Origin: Ephydatia muelleri
Taxonomy: Eukaryota > Porifera > Demospongiae > Spongillida > Spongillidae
Direction of reading: 5' to 3'
Assembly (NCBI GenBank): GCA_013339895.1
Contig: JABACO010000015.1
Span: 4,707,533 to 4,771,532 of the forward strand
DNA: 64,000 bases
Made by a program: the position numbers and the translations under genes. Below the pieces are notes generated by a model. The model was given only the letters and a program-made list of their open reading frames with translations, did not search any database and was not told the DNA's origin. This document shows, piece by piece, positions 37,201-47,019 of the stretch (positions are counted from its first letter, which is position 1; each line of letters begins with the position of its first letter).

Positions 37201-38585
37201 TTTGTGTTTCAACACTCAATCATGGTAAGTGTATTAAGTTGATGGTTGTGATTAGTAAACCAGTTACACATGTGTCAGCTGAAGCCAAATGTGTAATTAA
37301 GGATAGACAATAACAAAGAAAAAGTGTTTATAAAACCTGTATTGGGGTCGTAGGGATAACAACTCAAATCATAATAATAAAATGTGGGGTGTAATAGGTC
37401 TGGCAGTGAGTTAATTTCGGGTCATGATATTCTCTCTTAAAACACACACTTAACACACAAACTCTCACTGCTTCATATTTTCCAACACCTGTGTCTAGCA
37501 TTTATAGTTGATTTGTTTAGTGTATACATTTCATTATTTCTATCAATAAACAGTTCATTTATATTTTATGTTCAGAAATTCTTGTCCTTAAACTCACATC
37601 ATAGTATGGTGTGACTAAAGTGAACTACATGTTACTGCTAAAATCATAAGTAACTAGACCAATTTCAAAGACCCATGACAGAGATGTGGTTGAAAAAGAA
37701 TAATTGCTCAATACTGGTACTAAGAACATGGACTATGCAAAATCATGAATAAAATGCTACACTGAACACAGGATTCGATACATACTGTTCTTCCCAATCA
37801 ACTGCAGTGACAGTAATGTCACAGCAACTGAAAATCTAACCTGGAACTTCAATAAGTTTTCTATACACCTGAAGGAAAACTGTTTCAGCTGCTTGACTTC
37901 TCTTAGAAAGACTGTCTATCTCAGCTTGAAACGACTTTAGTAATGGTGCCATTTTCAGACGAAGTTCCTAAGATAGCATATGGTAAAATGACGTCCAAAT
38001 AACAGAAAACCTCATAATGGCATGTCTTAAATGAATGTGATGATAAAATACACATAGGATCGCAGTTGTATGAACTTCATGTACATGTACTTGCAACACA
38101 ACATACCGACAAGTTAAATTAATAATACACATTAAACAAAATATTACTTCAGATGAATTCTTCTTAAATTCTCTGCTAAGTTCAACTAGTTTCTTTCTTG
38201 ACTGATTCGATTCATCTTGTCTTTGCGCAATATCAGTTGCTTGCGAATCCAAAAATCTCTGCATAGAATATGAAAACCTATTAAGGCACGAAATGCTTGC
38301 TGGAACCATGGAGAACGAACTGCGCAAATACATGCGCTGCCACGTGTCCCTAGACGAACTCTTCAACACACTTCCACTGTTATGTAGCTCTCGCCACCTC
38401 GCATATCCCGGATGGTTAATCCCACCCAACATTACTAACAACCATGCTTGCTATTATAAATTAAGGGTTCAAAATCTCGCCCGCTAAATGGAGGTTAGTG
38501 CGGACATTTCCATCGATATGAAAGATACCTGAAATTCGTGGATGTTAAAATCCTTCCAGAACTGCAGGGCCCCAATAGCAGACAT
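11284..38585 (-). CDS. CASP: CASP-type Golgi coiled-coil protein (CUX1/CASP homologue)
   Basis: Tail-anchored Golgi protein CASP, which in vertebrates is made from the CUX1 locus; role in retrograde Golgi traffic. Minus-strand exons with matching phase: 38585-38529, 38258-38148, 37967-37841, 37046-36909, 36837-36770, 36716-36661, 36160-36084, 36011-35945, 33220-33172, 31550-31488, 24820-24767, 24531-24350, 24291-24234, 24180-24132, 23345-23288, one starting at 23234 with unsettled end, 22937-22855, 20774-20658, 11940-11845, 11793-11737, 11662-11591, 11523-11284. Landmarks in order: [159 protein letters not shown] and a C-terminal membrane span ([18 protein letters not shown]). About 660 residues, close to human CASP. 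No CUT repeat or homeodomain is seen. The tail after CSHKYVQEH is not conserved-looking and may be spliced differently. Confidence 0.93.
12000..14480. other. CASP intron, no further gene recognised
   Basis: Part of the 8.7-kb intron between exons 11940 and 20658. Short frames on both strands (for example 12537-12929 and 12958-13233, minus) have no recognisable domain. Confidence 0.5.
14482..14840 (+). mobile_element. Non-LTR retrotransposon 3' fragment, family 1
   Basis: A fragment of the C-terminal region of a reverse-transcriptase polyprotein. In the frame from 14491 it reads HSDGKQSN, then [32 protein letters not shown] and [12 protein letters not shown]. In a different frame just after the stop comes [11 protein letters not shown]. 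These are typical of invertebrate non-LTR elements whose normal sequence at the first position is DGKRPDG, so one key Pro-Asp pair is lost. 5'-truncated and frame-shifted. Confidence 0.6.
14890..15430 (+). mobile_element. Non-LTR retrotransposon 3' fragment, family 2
   Basis: The frame near 14905 has an [11 protein letters not shown] zinc-knuckle remnant and HHNQLN (normally RHN). It continues as [18 protein letters not shown] (15084-15140), then after frame breaks [16 protein letters not shown] (15258-15310). These are the zinc knuckle, endonuclease-like core and conserved C-terminal block found in the copies at 26.7, 36.2 and 48.4-51.2 kb. Degenerate. Confidence 0.65.
15709..16620 (+). pseudogene. 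Reverse transcriptase frame of the family 3 element
   Basis: A 303-codon open frame that ends directly after the catalytic WYADD box. It covers RT fingers and palm (motifs A, B and C present). The reading continues in another frame at 16607 ([18 protein letters not shown]), which shows a one-base frame break right behind the active site. Non-functional copy. Confidence 0.7.
17099..17959 (+). pseudogene. C-terminal zinc-knuckle and endonuclease-like frame of the family 3 element
   Basis: A 286-codon frame. It has the conserved GMGVRNP-like start in the overlapping frame, a Cys/His knuckle ending DCKKGG, RHNEVRD, an acidic DLSIRGVW and [10 protein letters not shown]. This RHN, D, D/K spacing resembles the restriction-like endonuclease of R2/NeSL-type elements. 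That functional reading is inference. Confidence 0.6.
18250..18490 (-). mobile_element. TATGGGATCG MITE, copy 2
   Basis: Minus-oriented. It starts near AGAAGGGACCTTACC and ends TTTTCGCGGAAATAATCC. Between them are the family landmarks in reverse (AAGTCTGAAATGTCC, TGTGTGTACTGGAAATTT). The terminal bases have diverged. Confidence 0.75.
18486..18950 (-). mobile_element. Non-LTR retrotransposon 3' fragment, family 2
   Basis: Minus-strand reading in mixed frames: [26 protein letters not shown], then [19 protein letters not shown] and [13 protein letters not shown]. It is followed at the 3' end by an AATAATAGTAATAATAAT-type tail (18510-18486). 5'-truncated. It faces a second fragment that starts just beyond it. 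Confidence 0.7.
18960..19340 (+). mobile_element. Non-LTR retrotransposon middle fragment, family 2
   Basis: Plus-strand reading LSKKLEVTS, then [28 protein letters not shown] and a DPCVLCA knuckle start. This matches the block just before the zinc knuckle in the 48-50 kb copy (KARMLSVSSPHASSW). Truncated on both sides and head to head with the preceding fragment. Confidence 0.65.
19400..20650. other. CASP intron, no gene recognised
   Basis: AT-rich intronic DNA between non-LTR fragments and the exon at 20658-20774. Confidence 0.5.
20900..22840. other. CASP intron with CA microsatellite
   Basis: Intron between exons 20658-20774 and 22855-22937. Short frames only; the one clear landmark is the CA repeat at 22142-22248. 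Confidence 0.5.
22142..22248. repeat. (CA)n microsatellite
   Basis: About 107 bp of nearly pure CA repeat with three single-A insertions near its right end. Confidence 0.97.
25112..25836. mobile_element. Foldback element, hairpin family A, long copy
   Basis: The ends GATTTTGACCCTTATAGATT and the reverse complement of AATCCATAAAGGTCAAAATG match. Pairing continues inward through ACCACACC and CACATCTTCAGGTAGG (25293) with CCTACCTGAAGATGTG (25636). Nearly the whole 725 bp can fold on itself. The same ends and core occur at 32414-32890. Confidence 0.8.
26420..26576. mobile_element. Short hairpin MITE (~157 bp)
   Basis: The arms CGTAGCAAACCTTATTGATT and its complement near 26570 pair over about 58 bp with a few mismatches around a 35-40 bp loop. 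No coding sequence. Confidence 0.75.
26694..27230 (+). mobile_element. Non-LTR retrotransposon 3' fragment, family 2
   Basis: The frame from 26694 holds [21 protein letters not shown], a TRPAYVLV (normally RPADVLV) and [12 protein letters not shown]. Further frames hold CAQLGWVF, then [18 protein letters not shown]. This is the endonuclease-like core and terminal block. Frame-shifted between the two parts. Confidence 0.7.
27335..29010 (-). mobile_element. Non-LTR retrotransposon, family 2, degenerate RT-to-3' copy
   Basis: Minus-strand reading from high to low coordinates: [12 protein letters not shown] near 28665, [11 protein letters not shown] (RT motif B) near 28570, [18 protein letters not shown] near 28420, [11 protein letters not shown] near 28185, then [20 protein letters not shown] (knuckle plus RHN) near 27800. 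It ends with [11 protein letters not shown] near 27610 and [12 protein letters not shown] near 27385. Frames change repeatedly; motif C is not recognisable. Non-functional. Confidence 0.7.
29286..29938 (-). other. Two unrecognised minus-strand frames upstream of the RT copy
   Basis: 29938-29549 contains [18 protein letters not shown] and a proline-rich middle ([16 protein letters not shown]). 29558-29286 is His/Ser rich. They could be the 5' part of the adjoining non-LTR element or unrelated intronic DNA. No domain recognised. Confidence 0.25.
30165..30372 (+). mobile_element. TATGGGATCG MITE, copy 3 (ends eroded)
   Basis: Core landmarks AAAAGGGACCTAATGCAT, AATTTCCAGTACGTGCAAT, GATTCTCAGTGCATAAGAA and ACATGCGTTAGGTCCCCTTT are present. 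The outermost ATCG/CGAT ends are lost. Confidence 0.8.
30388..31016. mobile_element. Large foldback element with nested palindromes and a poly-G loop-side tract
   Basis: The left arm (AACTGGAATCTGCAATTTTC at 30477, TGAGATATGAAGTAAAATG at 30542) pairs with the right arm (GGAAATTGCAGATTCTAGTT at 30769, TTTACTCCATATCTCAG). The right arm holds an extra palindrome, TAGATTCAAGTCAACTTGAA, at about 30829, and duplicated TATGTAGAGCATAA blocks. A run of about 20 G lies at 30520-30540. Confidence 0.75.
32414..32890. mobile_element. Foldback element, hairpin family A, shorter copy
   Basis: The ends TTGACACTTATGAATTTATG and the complement of AAATTCATAAGGGTCAAA pair over about 110 bp (GCATCCAATTCACAT, ATGCTATGGACTTCC, ACCACACA). 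The core CACATCTTCAGGTGGGAG matches the 25.1-kb copy. Confidence 0.8.
33775..34680 (+). mobile_element. Non-LTR retrotransposon 3' fragment, family 3, heavily decayed
   Basis: Matches the 16.9-17.9 kb copy: [15 protein letters not shown] (33890), SSWLTLTPL and FDLSPNEF (34140-34200), [11 protein letters not shown] (34325), then [10 protein letters not shown]. Many frame changes and stops. It lies in the CASP intron 33221-35944. Confidence 0.65.
34820..35940. other. CASP intron, no gene recognised
   Basis: AT-rich DNA with no long frame or clear repeat ends. Confidence 0.5.
36205..36565 (+). mobile_element. Non-LTR retrotransposon 3' terminal fragment, family 2, with (TAA)n tail
   Basis: One open frame gives [18 protein letters not shown], then [32 protein letters not shown] and [14 protein letters not shown]. 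It ends in ATAATAATAATAATGTGC. It is the cleanest copy of the terminal block and nearly fills the 500-bp CASP intron 36161-36660 in antisense orientation. Confidence 0.8.
37060..37835. other. CASP intron, no gene recognised
   Basis: Intron between exons 36909-37046 and 37841-37967. Short frames only. Confidence 0.5.
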
Positions 38586-38666
38586 GTCAAATATGAACCA
38601 TTGAACTAATTTATATTATTTTTCTATTTAACGGACACATAAACAGACATTTCATAACGGGTCCTC
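38586..38666. promoter_or_regulatory. Shared divergent promoter of CASP and RPAIN
   Basis: Only 81 bp separate the two start codons, which point away from each other, so both transcripts must initiate in or next to this stretch. It is AT-rich with TTTATATTATTTTT in the middle; no factor site is obvious. Confidence 0.75.
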
Positions 38667-41600
38667 ATGTCTTCCAAGCGTCCCTTTTTAGTGAAGTCGC
38701 CAGAAGAGAGGAAACAGTATCGGCACTCTCTGTATAAGCACACAACGTTTGCGTGGAGAGATGACTTACGCAAGGTAAAGCTACGTATCACTTCTTTTCT
38801 TATTTCCTAGCAATCCTTATGGCTTCACTTAACCACCATATATTCTAAACAACTGGTGCTTACGTTTACACAGTATTAAGAGTACCTCAGGTACTTTGTT
38901 AATGCATGACCTGCAAAAATAAGAACGTGTTATTGCAATGCGCATTACTCTATCATACCGACTCGGAGTTCTTACTGTATTATTCATTTGAGCTAACTTG
39001 GTTTTGTGCACAAGTGAATTTTTTTTTTAAGGTTTCCTGTGGAGTTTTTAACCCAGTTGATGTTTGAACGTATTGTGTTTCTAGTTGTAGCTTTCTCATA
39101 TTAAACGTTAATCCAGTGCTTTACACTGTTAGAATCTGTATAAATTACAACATGGGCCTGGCTGTAATTATCTATGCATCTCAAGCATTTGTTTTGTATT
39201 TGGATGCGTAAAGTCTGTGCATAAACAATGTAGTTTGCAATGAATTGTTCTTTTTATTAATTAACTCTTTGAATGCCAAGTGCATACATGCTCACAAAAT
39301 CTGCCTCACCATTCATGCAGTGCTATGTGTTATATTGTGTTGATCAAAATCACTTTGACCCAAGTGCAATACTGACTTGCATGTAACCCCATAGTCATAC
39401 AAATGTTTGAACATATGTAGTCCCAGTTGTAAGCACATTTTGTGTGTCCATTATAACCCGCTGGGCCTTTTGTTGTAACAACCCATAATGCAAACTTGCA
39501 GTAGGAGGGAGTGAACAGGCATGATATACTGCACTGATCTGGGCTACGTATTCTTGTTTTTGGAGTATTGAAGTGATGCATTAGTGAAGTGAAGTGAAAT
39601 CATCTGAATAATGGGGTTCTTTAGCCAATCTTTGTGCATGGACTTGTAAGGTTACAAGTGCCGCAAACATTTGTTGCATACATACTTGCATCATGAAATT
39701 GCATTTCTTACCTACACTGCCATGTAGAATTCATAATGGTTGTGTGTGTATGCATGCATGCATATATGAACTAGCATGGCATTCAAAGAGTTAACACGGC
39801 TACATGTAACAAATAAATACTAACAGGTTTACACACCCAGAACTGAATTGATTCCCTTGAATGTGTTACTGTTATCGGTCAAAACTATTGTGCAGAATGT
39901 GTACTTGTTTGTGTTGGTGGCAGTGAGGTTTAGTTTACAATCCCTACATTGATATTAAAGATTAAATTGAAGCAACTGTTTATTATGCTTGTAATGATTG
40001 AAACTCCATAGTAGGTTGTAAGGTCTTACTAACACTCGTTTTACATTTTTTATGCGGGGAAATTTGGCCGATTTGGGGGGAAGCAGAAATTTAAAATTCC
40101 CTCCGAGCATATTTGTTGAAGGATTTAGTACATCTGGCTTTTTGAGAGTCATTCCTGTTTTACAGATGTTTCACTTGGCACTGGCTCAAATCAATCGCCC
40201 CAAGTTGATCAGTTCAAGTAGTAGTGGCCAAAATTGGAGCATTTTGGGCCAATCCAGGTGTCTAAACTATGTATAAACACTGCAAATTGACTTTAAATTG
40301 AGTATGTAAGCTAAATTACATGTAGTACAATCTGTTTGCAAAAGCAGATTTTTCAGAGCTAAAATAGATAACTCACAAATAACGCTGTACAATTCGGAGG
40401 TTCCCTGAACACAATCTGACTTACCAAGACATGAGATACATTAAAAATGACATGCAGTACAGCAGTGGATTCTCATACACAGCTAATATTGTTTGTTGTA
40501 GTGAACCTTCTCCAAATGCACTATTATTTTCCATTAGAGTACTAAGCGCAGATGGAATATTAATGCTGTTTCACCTGAAATGCAGTTACATTCTGATATG
40601 AGAACAATTTTCTTCATCATTTGTATCTCAGGAGAAATCCAGTTATTTAGGATTGCATGATTCCATTTTCACGTTTGTTTAGCTGGTCTACAAGCTTTGC
40701 ATCATACACCCACCAGTATGAATATAATTACAATTGTGATGATAAATTAATTATGAGCTAATGCAAATTTGTTGGTTATATATACAGCTGTTCCTCATGC
40801 ACATGAAGTAACAAGCGCTAATTTATTTTTACTGAACACTATAGGAAACCATGTTTTTAATCGGTAGACTAGCCTCAGGTGCATTGCAATAAAACAAAGG
40901 ACTCTGAAGCAGCATTTGCATGAACTTTTGAAGCTACGCAAGCAGGAATATTTCACCAAACATAGAAAACCAATCTGGCTAAAATTCCCGGACTTATGCC
41001 AATGCACTGCATTTAGGTTGCCTGAATATTACTAATGCATGCCTTGCAACACTTCTGTGGCTCAGCCCCAGCCCGGATAGAGGAGTTTACAGTGTTCCTT
41101 CATACCCACTAGTTATTGAAAGGGTGCTATGGCCCTAATGCCACAATAGGGTCATCCAGGACAGATCACTCAAAAAGTCATGGTCTATAAACACTGTACC
41201 CCCTCAGATTTGAATGAAATTTGGTATAGAAAGTGACCACATCAATTATCTCCTTATGAACTTTATCTGAAATAATAGTGTAAACAAGTTTATTTTAGTT
41301 TTCTAACCCCTTTAGCTTTGAACACTCATAACTCAGTAACCTTAAGTCTAAGATTACATTGTAAGGTATCGTTGAAAAGGTCAAAACTTGCCAAATCATA
41401 TTGTATGCGTATTTAATTATTTGGGTAAGTTAAGTAACCGTTAATATGTGATGTATATGTATAACTTATTATCTGTGCAATTATGTTACTAATAAGAAAG
41501 CCCTATGATCATACATTTATATTTGAAAAGAATTGGAATAGTAAATTGCTTGTCATTTTGGACTACATGTGTAGCATAGTCCGATTAATAATTGGTGACA

Positions 41601-44600
41601 AAATCAGTTTAAGCATTTATTTTTATATACATTCATTTTCTATATAATGTAATGTTACAAATCTAATAAATAAAATGGTTAAACACGAATAGATGCACAT
41701 GTATATGTAGTTGTGCATAAACATGTAAGAAAATACATGAAGCCTGGAAAAAAATTTTCTATGTTATACTTTAGGCAATGTAATTGAAATGATTAAGTTA
41801 TCAATCATTATTACCAGATGCTTTTCTTATGCTATGTGCCACTATGGCCTTTGTATGATTCTCCTGTAAAATTAAGTACTGTCCCTGAGTATTCATCCGG
41901 CATGAAAGGTCAATTTTACACAGAACGTCGTCTTCTTTCATCCAACATTTGTCATTTTTATCTGAAAGTAAGCTGCACAATCTTCAACTGGACATTATTC
42001 GAACCCTGTCAATGATGCTGAATTTGTGCAATGCTACAAACATTCTCAAACAATAGTCCCATAGGAATAAAGAAAGGTGCCTTCGTGCGCAGACAGCACT
42101 ATATTATATACATGTTGGAAGGTACCCTTTGTGTCTGAACAGCCTTATGCACTTGTGGAACAGTACCTTTTCTCGCTAAGAGGCCTTTGTTATTATATGC
42201 CTGAAGTGTAAACGCACCCAAATCTCATAGATTACTTATTATAACTTTGATGTAAGCAGGCTTGCATAAACTGTTATCTAATGAATTTATACTACTTCTC
42301 AACAATAATACTATTAACCCAATTCTTAAACCACAATGATTATTACTATTATGATATGTGTCAAATAACATTAACCTTCTAACTGAGTAAAATCTTATAA
42401 TTTCAGTTTTTCTCTTTCGATTTAAATGAGTGATAATATATCTGTAATTGTGTGAAATGATTGTTCTTATTATTTTATTTTATTGGACAATGACTATGTT
42501 GGCAACATGCACCAAATTGTAAGTGCTGAATTACTTTATAAGAAATTCAATAATGAAGTTTATTAGACTTGAATACCAATACAACTACATAAATCAAATA
42601 TATCTTGCTTGTGGTCATGCAATTTAATATAGTGACTTTCCCAAGCATAATGAGCATATGTGCTTATTATTATCAAGATCTGAAGGGGTGCAGTGTTTTG
42701 TGTTGGGTGATCTGCCCTGGAATGATCCAATAACCCCACCCCCACCATTTAATACCTGTCTACGTCCACATGTATAATGCAGTAACATGCCATTTGGTAT
42801 GTTAATCTTCATAATGAACTGAATGTAATTTGTCAAAATGTTATATGAATCTATAATGAATATGGGATCGCTTCTGTGAAAAGGGACCTAGTGCATACAT
42901 TATAAAATTTCCAGTACACACAATAGAAATGTAAACGCTTGCATTGAAATGCATAGCTAATAACTTTACAACTCCATGACAGATACTCTGATTCTCAGTG
43001 CGTAAGAAGCAAATGTGTAGAAGATATTTCAGACTTCTAGAAAAAAATGAAATCTTGAAAAAACATGTGTTAGGTCCCTTTGTGCGGAAACGATCACATA
43101 TTTATTGTGATGTGTGTTATGTTATCATCCTTTAGAGATGCCTAGAGGAGCTACGAATGCATCGCTCTAAGTACTCAAAAGAGAACCAACACCATTCTGA
43201 GAGCATTGAGCAGAAAGGAAACACATTAGTCCATGATGTGTTGGTGAAGGAATGGGAAAAGATGCAAACTGAAAATAGTACCTTGCAGAAGTTCTTATTT
43301 ACACCACAGTTTAAGCCACCTTCTGGTGTGTAATGTATTTGTCCACACATATTTATCACTTACATGTTTGTGAATTTTTTCTGTTTTTGCTGACCTTGGC
43401 ATTCTAGAGTCCAGCTGTGAAGCTAAAACTGATGTGAAGCCTTTCGATAAAGAATGCTTTGATGTGAGTTGGTTGAATATCAGAAAACTAAACATATGTT
43501 TGTAATTATATAGCCCTCAGATGACAATGATATTGAATATGTTTTGAGCATTGTGGAAGAACTAACTCAAGAGCTAATGTTGGAAGGTAATGCTCAAGTT
43601 CTACACTCCAGGCTTTATATACATGTACTTATTTTGATAACATACATTTAGATGTATGTTCTAATATATCACGTAGTGAAAAGGGTCCAAATTTGAAAGT
43701 ATTCTGTGTTCTGTATATAATGCCATTTTACAGTAAGGATTGTGTCAACTGTAGCTTGTTATTTGTGTGTCACAGCAGAGAATTTTAATCTTTATATATT
43801 GCAACTGTGGCAACTAGAGATTTGAGTACGCACCACCTATAGATCTTAATTTACATAAGGGTGATTGTGTTCCACATGTACACTTTGCTATTGAGTATAA
43901 ACCATGATTATATCTATTGACAATAAAATCCATGAGCCATGTGCATGTACTGTTTGTTAGTGAGACTTCTTCAAAGTATCATTCACAGTGGTAATTGGCA
44001 CATTCACAATGAAAGTGCACCAAAGGATAAGTTCTATTCACTCAATGACACTTTCATTCACCTTGATTATATCCCAGAGGAAAGGATTCTAGCTCAACAT
44101 GAGCAGAACACTAAACTTAGTGAAGAGGCTCTATGTGCTGCAATTGAATGTCTTGCTACTTCCGATGTTATATGCCCTGTTTGTCAAAAGTATGTGCTAC
44201 ATGTGTGTTGTTTATGTGTTTTAATATTTGTATGTATTTGCTGAAGGGATGTCTTGCATCAAAACAAGCACATCATATTCTGCTCATGTGGTGTGCGCCT
44301 GGATACTGCAGTGAGTTATGATTATTAGGGCAGTGTACAGCAAAAGTGTGCTAGTGGTGATTTTTCAAAATTTTCCAGAACAGGCAAAGGTAGAGCAACG
44401 TTTGCATTGAAATGTATGGCTAATTAAAACTATAACTCCGTGAAGGGTGCATAGTAATCATTTGATACAAAAAACTATCAACCCCACCTAAGTGCACTTC
44501 TGCTGGACACTGTTGCATTTGTGTATGTATCGTACTTTATTATAGCCAGAGACAAATGCGCAGATTAGGGATTCATGCAAGTTTGAGTTTTTGTACTGTT

Positions 44601-45363
44601 GCTTCATCAAATCTATATGGTATAATATCATATGCTATTATATGGTACAGATTTTATCATTATTCAATGACACAACTACATGCAATTATGCAAGTACTGT
44701 GACTAAATTACCTTTATTGAGTATAGGTGATTTTAATTTATACATGCAGAAACACACAACTGGGATAATTGTTTATCATACAGACTACAGTTTGTTATTG
44801 TATGCAGTGAAATGTAAATTCTCTTTGATGTCAATCACTGTGGTACAATTATACAAATGAGAGGATATCCAGTTTATTACAACAAAGTGCCTTGAGTACA
44901 ACTCGTACACACTTGGAGCTTAATACTCCAATTATATACAAGAATCTATGCTACATGTATACACATTAGCTAAACCTCAATACCATTGTACATGTACAAT
45001 TGGAGATAAATGTACTGCACCCACTGAAATTAACTGCTGTAAGTATACTGGAAATGAAGTTACCATAATGTTTGCATTCATTACAGCAAGATGGAGTCAC
45101 ACTTTCGTACATTCAAAAGCAGTTAGAAGAATGCTGTGCTTACCACAGGTAATGAAAACGGGGAAAAGGAAAAATTTTTAAACATTCCCCATCAGTGGTT
45201 TATGTTGTGGTAAGCCAGTGTTTAGTCTGGAAGATACTGTAGGAATTCAAAATATCATAATGAACTGCTCTGTAAGTATACATGCATGTAAGGTATTATC
45301 CATTTGTTCATGGTTCTGTTTATTTCTTCACAGGTATGTGATCACATGGATATCATTATCTAG
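38667..45363 (+). CDS. RPAIN: RPA-interacting protein (RPAIN/RIP)
   Basis: RPAIN binds replication protein A and carries it into the nucleus. Nine exons with GT-AG borders and matching phase: 38667-38774, 43136-43325, 43408-43463, 43514-43586, 44078-44189, 44247-44310, 45087-45148, 45196-45271, 45334-45363 (256 residues; human 219). The N-terminus is basic with FAWRDDLRK, then RCLEELRMHRSKY as in human RCLERMR. The middle is acidic and helical (DIEYVLSIVEELTQELM). The C-terminal zinc-binding region has CPVC (C175, C178), CSCG (C192, C194), a CC/H cluster near 217-227 and a final NCSVCDHMDIII that aligns with human MSCLACDTWAVIL. Intron 1 is 4.4 kb and holds two MITEs. It shares an 81-bp promoter with CASP and converges on ARL16. 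Confidence 0.9.
39261..39794. mobile_element. piggyBac-type MITE with TTAA ends
   Basis: Starts TTAACTCTTTGAATGCCA and ends TGGCATTCAAAGAGTTAA, an 18-bp perfect inverted repeat including the TTAA. Copies of GCATACATGC lie just inside. The CTTTGAATGCCA end resembles known piggyBac-like ends (CCCTTTG.CTGCC). No coding capacity. It lies in RPAIN intron 1. Confidence 0.75.
39800..42855. other. RPAIN intron 1, no further gene recognised
   Basis: AT-rich intronic DNA. Frames here are short and lack recognisable domains. Confidence 0.5.
42860..43101 (+). mobile_element. TATGGGATCG MITE, copy 4
   Basis: Full-length copy: TATGGGATCGCTTCTGTGAA to GTGCGGAAACGATCACATA, about 242 bp. It lies 35 bp upstream of RPAIN exon 2. 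Confidence 0.85.
44376..44455 (+). mobile_element. TATGGGATCG MITE, fragment
   Basis: Only the middle remains (GTTTGCATTGAAATGTATGG, then AACTCCGTGA). It lies in the RPAIN intron 44311-45086. Confidence 0.5.
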
Positions 45364-45828
45364 TCGACAACCAACATCTGTTTTTGATAGATTTCAAATT
45401 TGAAGCACAGTTGCACATATTTGATGCAGCTTGACCTTCCAGAATCTCGATGCCATCAATCGGAACAGTGCTGTGGCCTTGATTGTATTACATGCATGTA
45501 GTATAATGAAATCTTGCCTAATAGCTTTTGATATGATAATTCAAAAGATTAGCTTTGCTATGAGTCTTTAGTTTACAACAAGCTACATGCTCACTACCAG
45601 AAATCTAACCATATGCCCCACTGATTATTTTAAGAATATGATCTCAGCAATTTCAGTAGAAATTAAGGCTAGATAACAATAGCCCCTGGTATATTTTAAT
45701 TTATGTGTGAAAAAAGATCATGTCCTTATGCACACCAGTGTTCCAAGGTGTCTGATGCCCTGGGTGTCATCCAGGGGATGCACTGTACACTTAGATGTAC
45801 AGACATTCACAATAATGCCACTTCTTAA
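45364..45828. other. RPAIN 3' flank
   Basis: Region between the RPAIN stop and a hairpin element; expected to hold the 3' untranslated region. No further gene seen. Confidence 0.4.
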
Positions 45829-46111
45829 CTGTGCACCAGAAATGAAATCCAACAGCATATACACATTTGTCATGCATTTTTAGTTTTGGTGAAAATAGGT
45901 AAGGTCTAGTTCCTTCTAAAAATTTATCTTCTAACCTTTCAAGTAAGGTCCTCTGAGGTATGTCAGGTATACGCTAGGTGCAATTAGGGGAGCTTCACAT
46001 TGGCAAACTGGTTAGAAGTTTTTAGAAGGAACTAGACCTTAATTATTTCAGCCCAGAGCTAAAAATAAAAATGCATGACAAACCCTGTTGGATTTCAGTT
46101 CTGGTGCACAG
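45829..46111. mobile_element. Hairpin MITE between RPAIN and ARL16
   Basis: CTGTGCACCAGAAATGAAAT pairs with ATTTCAGTTCTGGTGCACAG. Pairing continues through TGTCATGCATTTTTA and AAGGTCTAGTTCCTTCTAAA to a loop near 45970. The arms are about 110 bp. Confidence 0.8.
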
Positions 46112-46497
46112 TAACAATTAATTTTCGTACATGTGGGTGTACAAATGTACTGTAGGCTTGCCAGCGGTAGTGATTGCAATTGTTAAGAGCCCTGCATAAT
46201 TTATTTCATGCAAGTAAAAAGATCATGTATTGTGTTCCAAGAAACCTGTAGGATTACCAGTAGCATCTGAGCACCTAATGGTAGCAAAAGACATCTGGCA
46301 ATGGATTTGACAAGAGGTGGAATCGATCCATACTAGTAGTAGTCTATGAGAATATATCGTCTTGTATATTACGCATCAAAAACCGCGCATTATAGAGTTG
46401 TTTTCCTGGATAAATAATAGATTAAAATACAAACGTGTAAGTTTTAGTTCACAAATTCCCGCATGGATATAGGCTTCTTTCCTCTGCGGCGATGCGT

Positions 46498-47019
46498 CTA
46501 CTTCGCAACAAGACTTTCACCATTAACTACAATCCAGTCAAGGATTCTCTTAAGTCCTTCGTTTGTTTTGCAGCTACCCTCAACTACTGAAAGTTTGTAT
46601 TCTGTCGTCAAGTCGTCGATTCTCATCATCCATTTCATCGCCGCAAGTGAACAACACGCAACATCAATCTTGTTGAACAACAACAGCATTGGCTTGTTAG
46701 AGCATTTCTCATCTCTGAGAACATCCAAAAGGAGTACTGTTGCCGCAGACAGCTGAGTAGAGTTCGACACGTCGATAACATATATAATTATATGACAGTC
46801 TTCATAACTTGCAGCCCAAATCGGAGCCATGCAACCTCCGAACTCACGTAACACACATTTGATCTTTTTACCCAGCCATATCTCTTCTACGTATGTTCCA
46901 ACAGTAGGGATCGTTGTATAAACGCCATCTTTTTCATTATTATTTCTCAATCTCTTCAATAGAGTGGTTTTTCCTGAGCCTTCGGGACCTATCACATTAC
47001 AACGTATAAACGCAGTCAT
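46498..47019 (-). CDS. ARL16: ADP-ribosylation factor-like GTPase ARL16
   Basis: Small ARF-family GTPase; in mammals ARL16 takes part in export of cargo from the Golgi to cilia. Single exon, 173 residues from the ATG at 47019 (the frame is open to 47058 but without another ATG). G1 is GPEGSGKT (11-18) and switch 1 contains PTVGT (38-42). G3 is REFGGC (58-63), the ARL16 form of the usual DxxGG. G4 is NKID (116-119) and G5 is EGSCKT (147-152). The phrase GGCM.PIW matches human ARL16 closely. Like ARL16 in other animals it lacks an N-terminal myristoylated glycine. It shares an 81-bp promoter with the SNARE gene. Confidence 0.92.
   Translation of the reverse strand: MTAFIRCNVIGPEGSGKTTLLKRLRNNNEKDGVYTTIPTVGTYVEEIWLGKKIKCVLREFGGCMAPIWAASYEDCHIIIYVIDVSNSTQLSAATVLLLDVLRDEKCSNKPMLLLFNKIDVACCSLAAMKWMMRIDDLTTEYKLSVVEGSCKTNEGLKRILDWIVVNGESLVAK

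Noticed and set aside
46463-46756. Plus-strand 97-codon frame
   Set aside because: Antisense to ARL16, whose GTPase motifs are complete.
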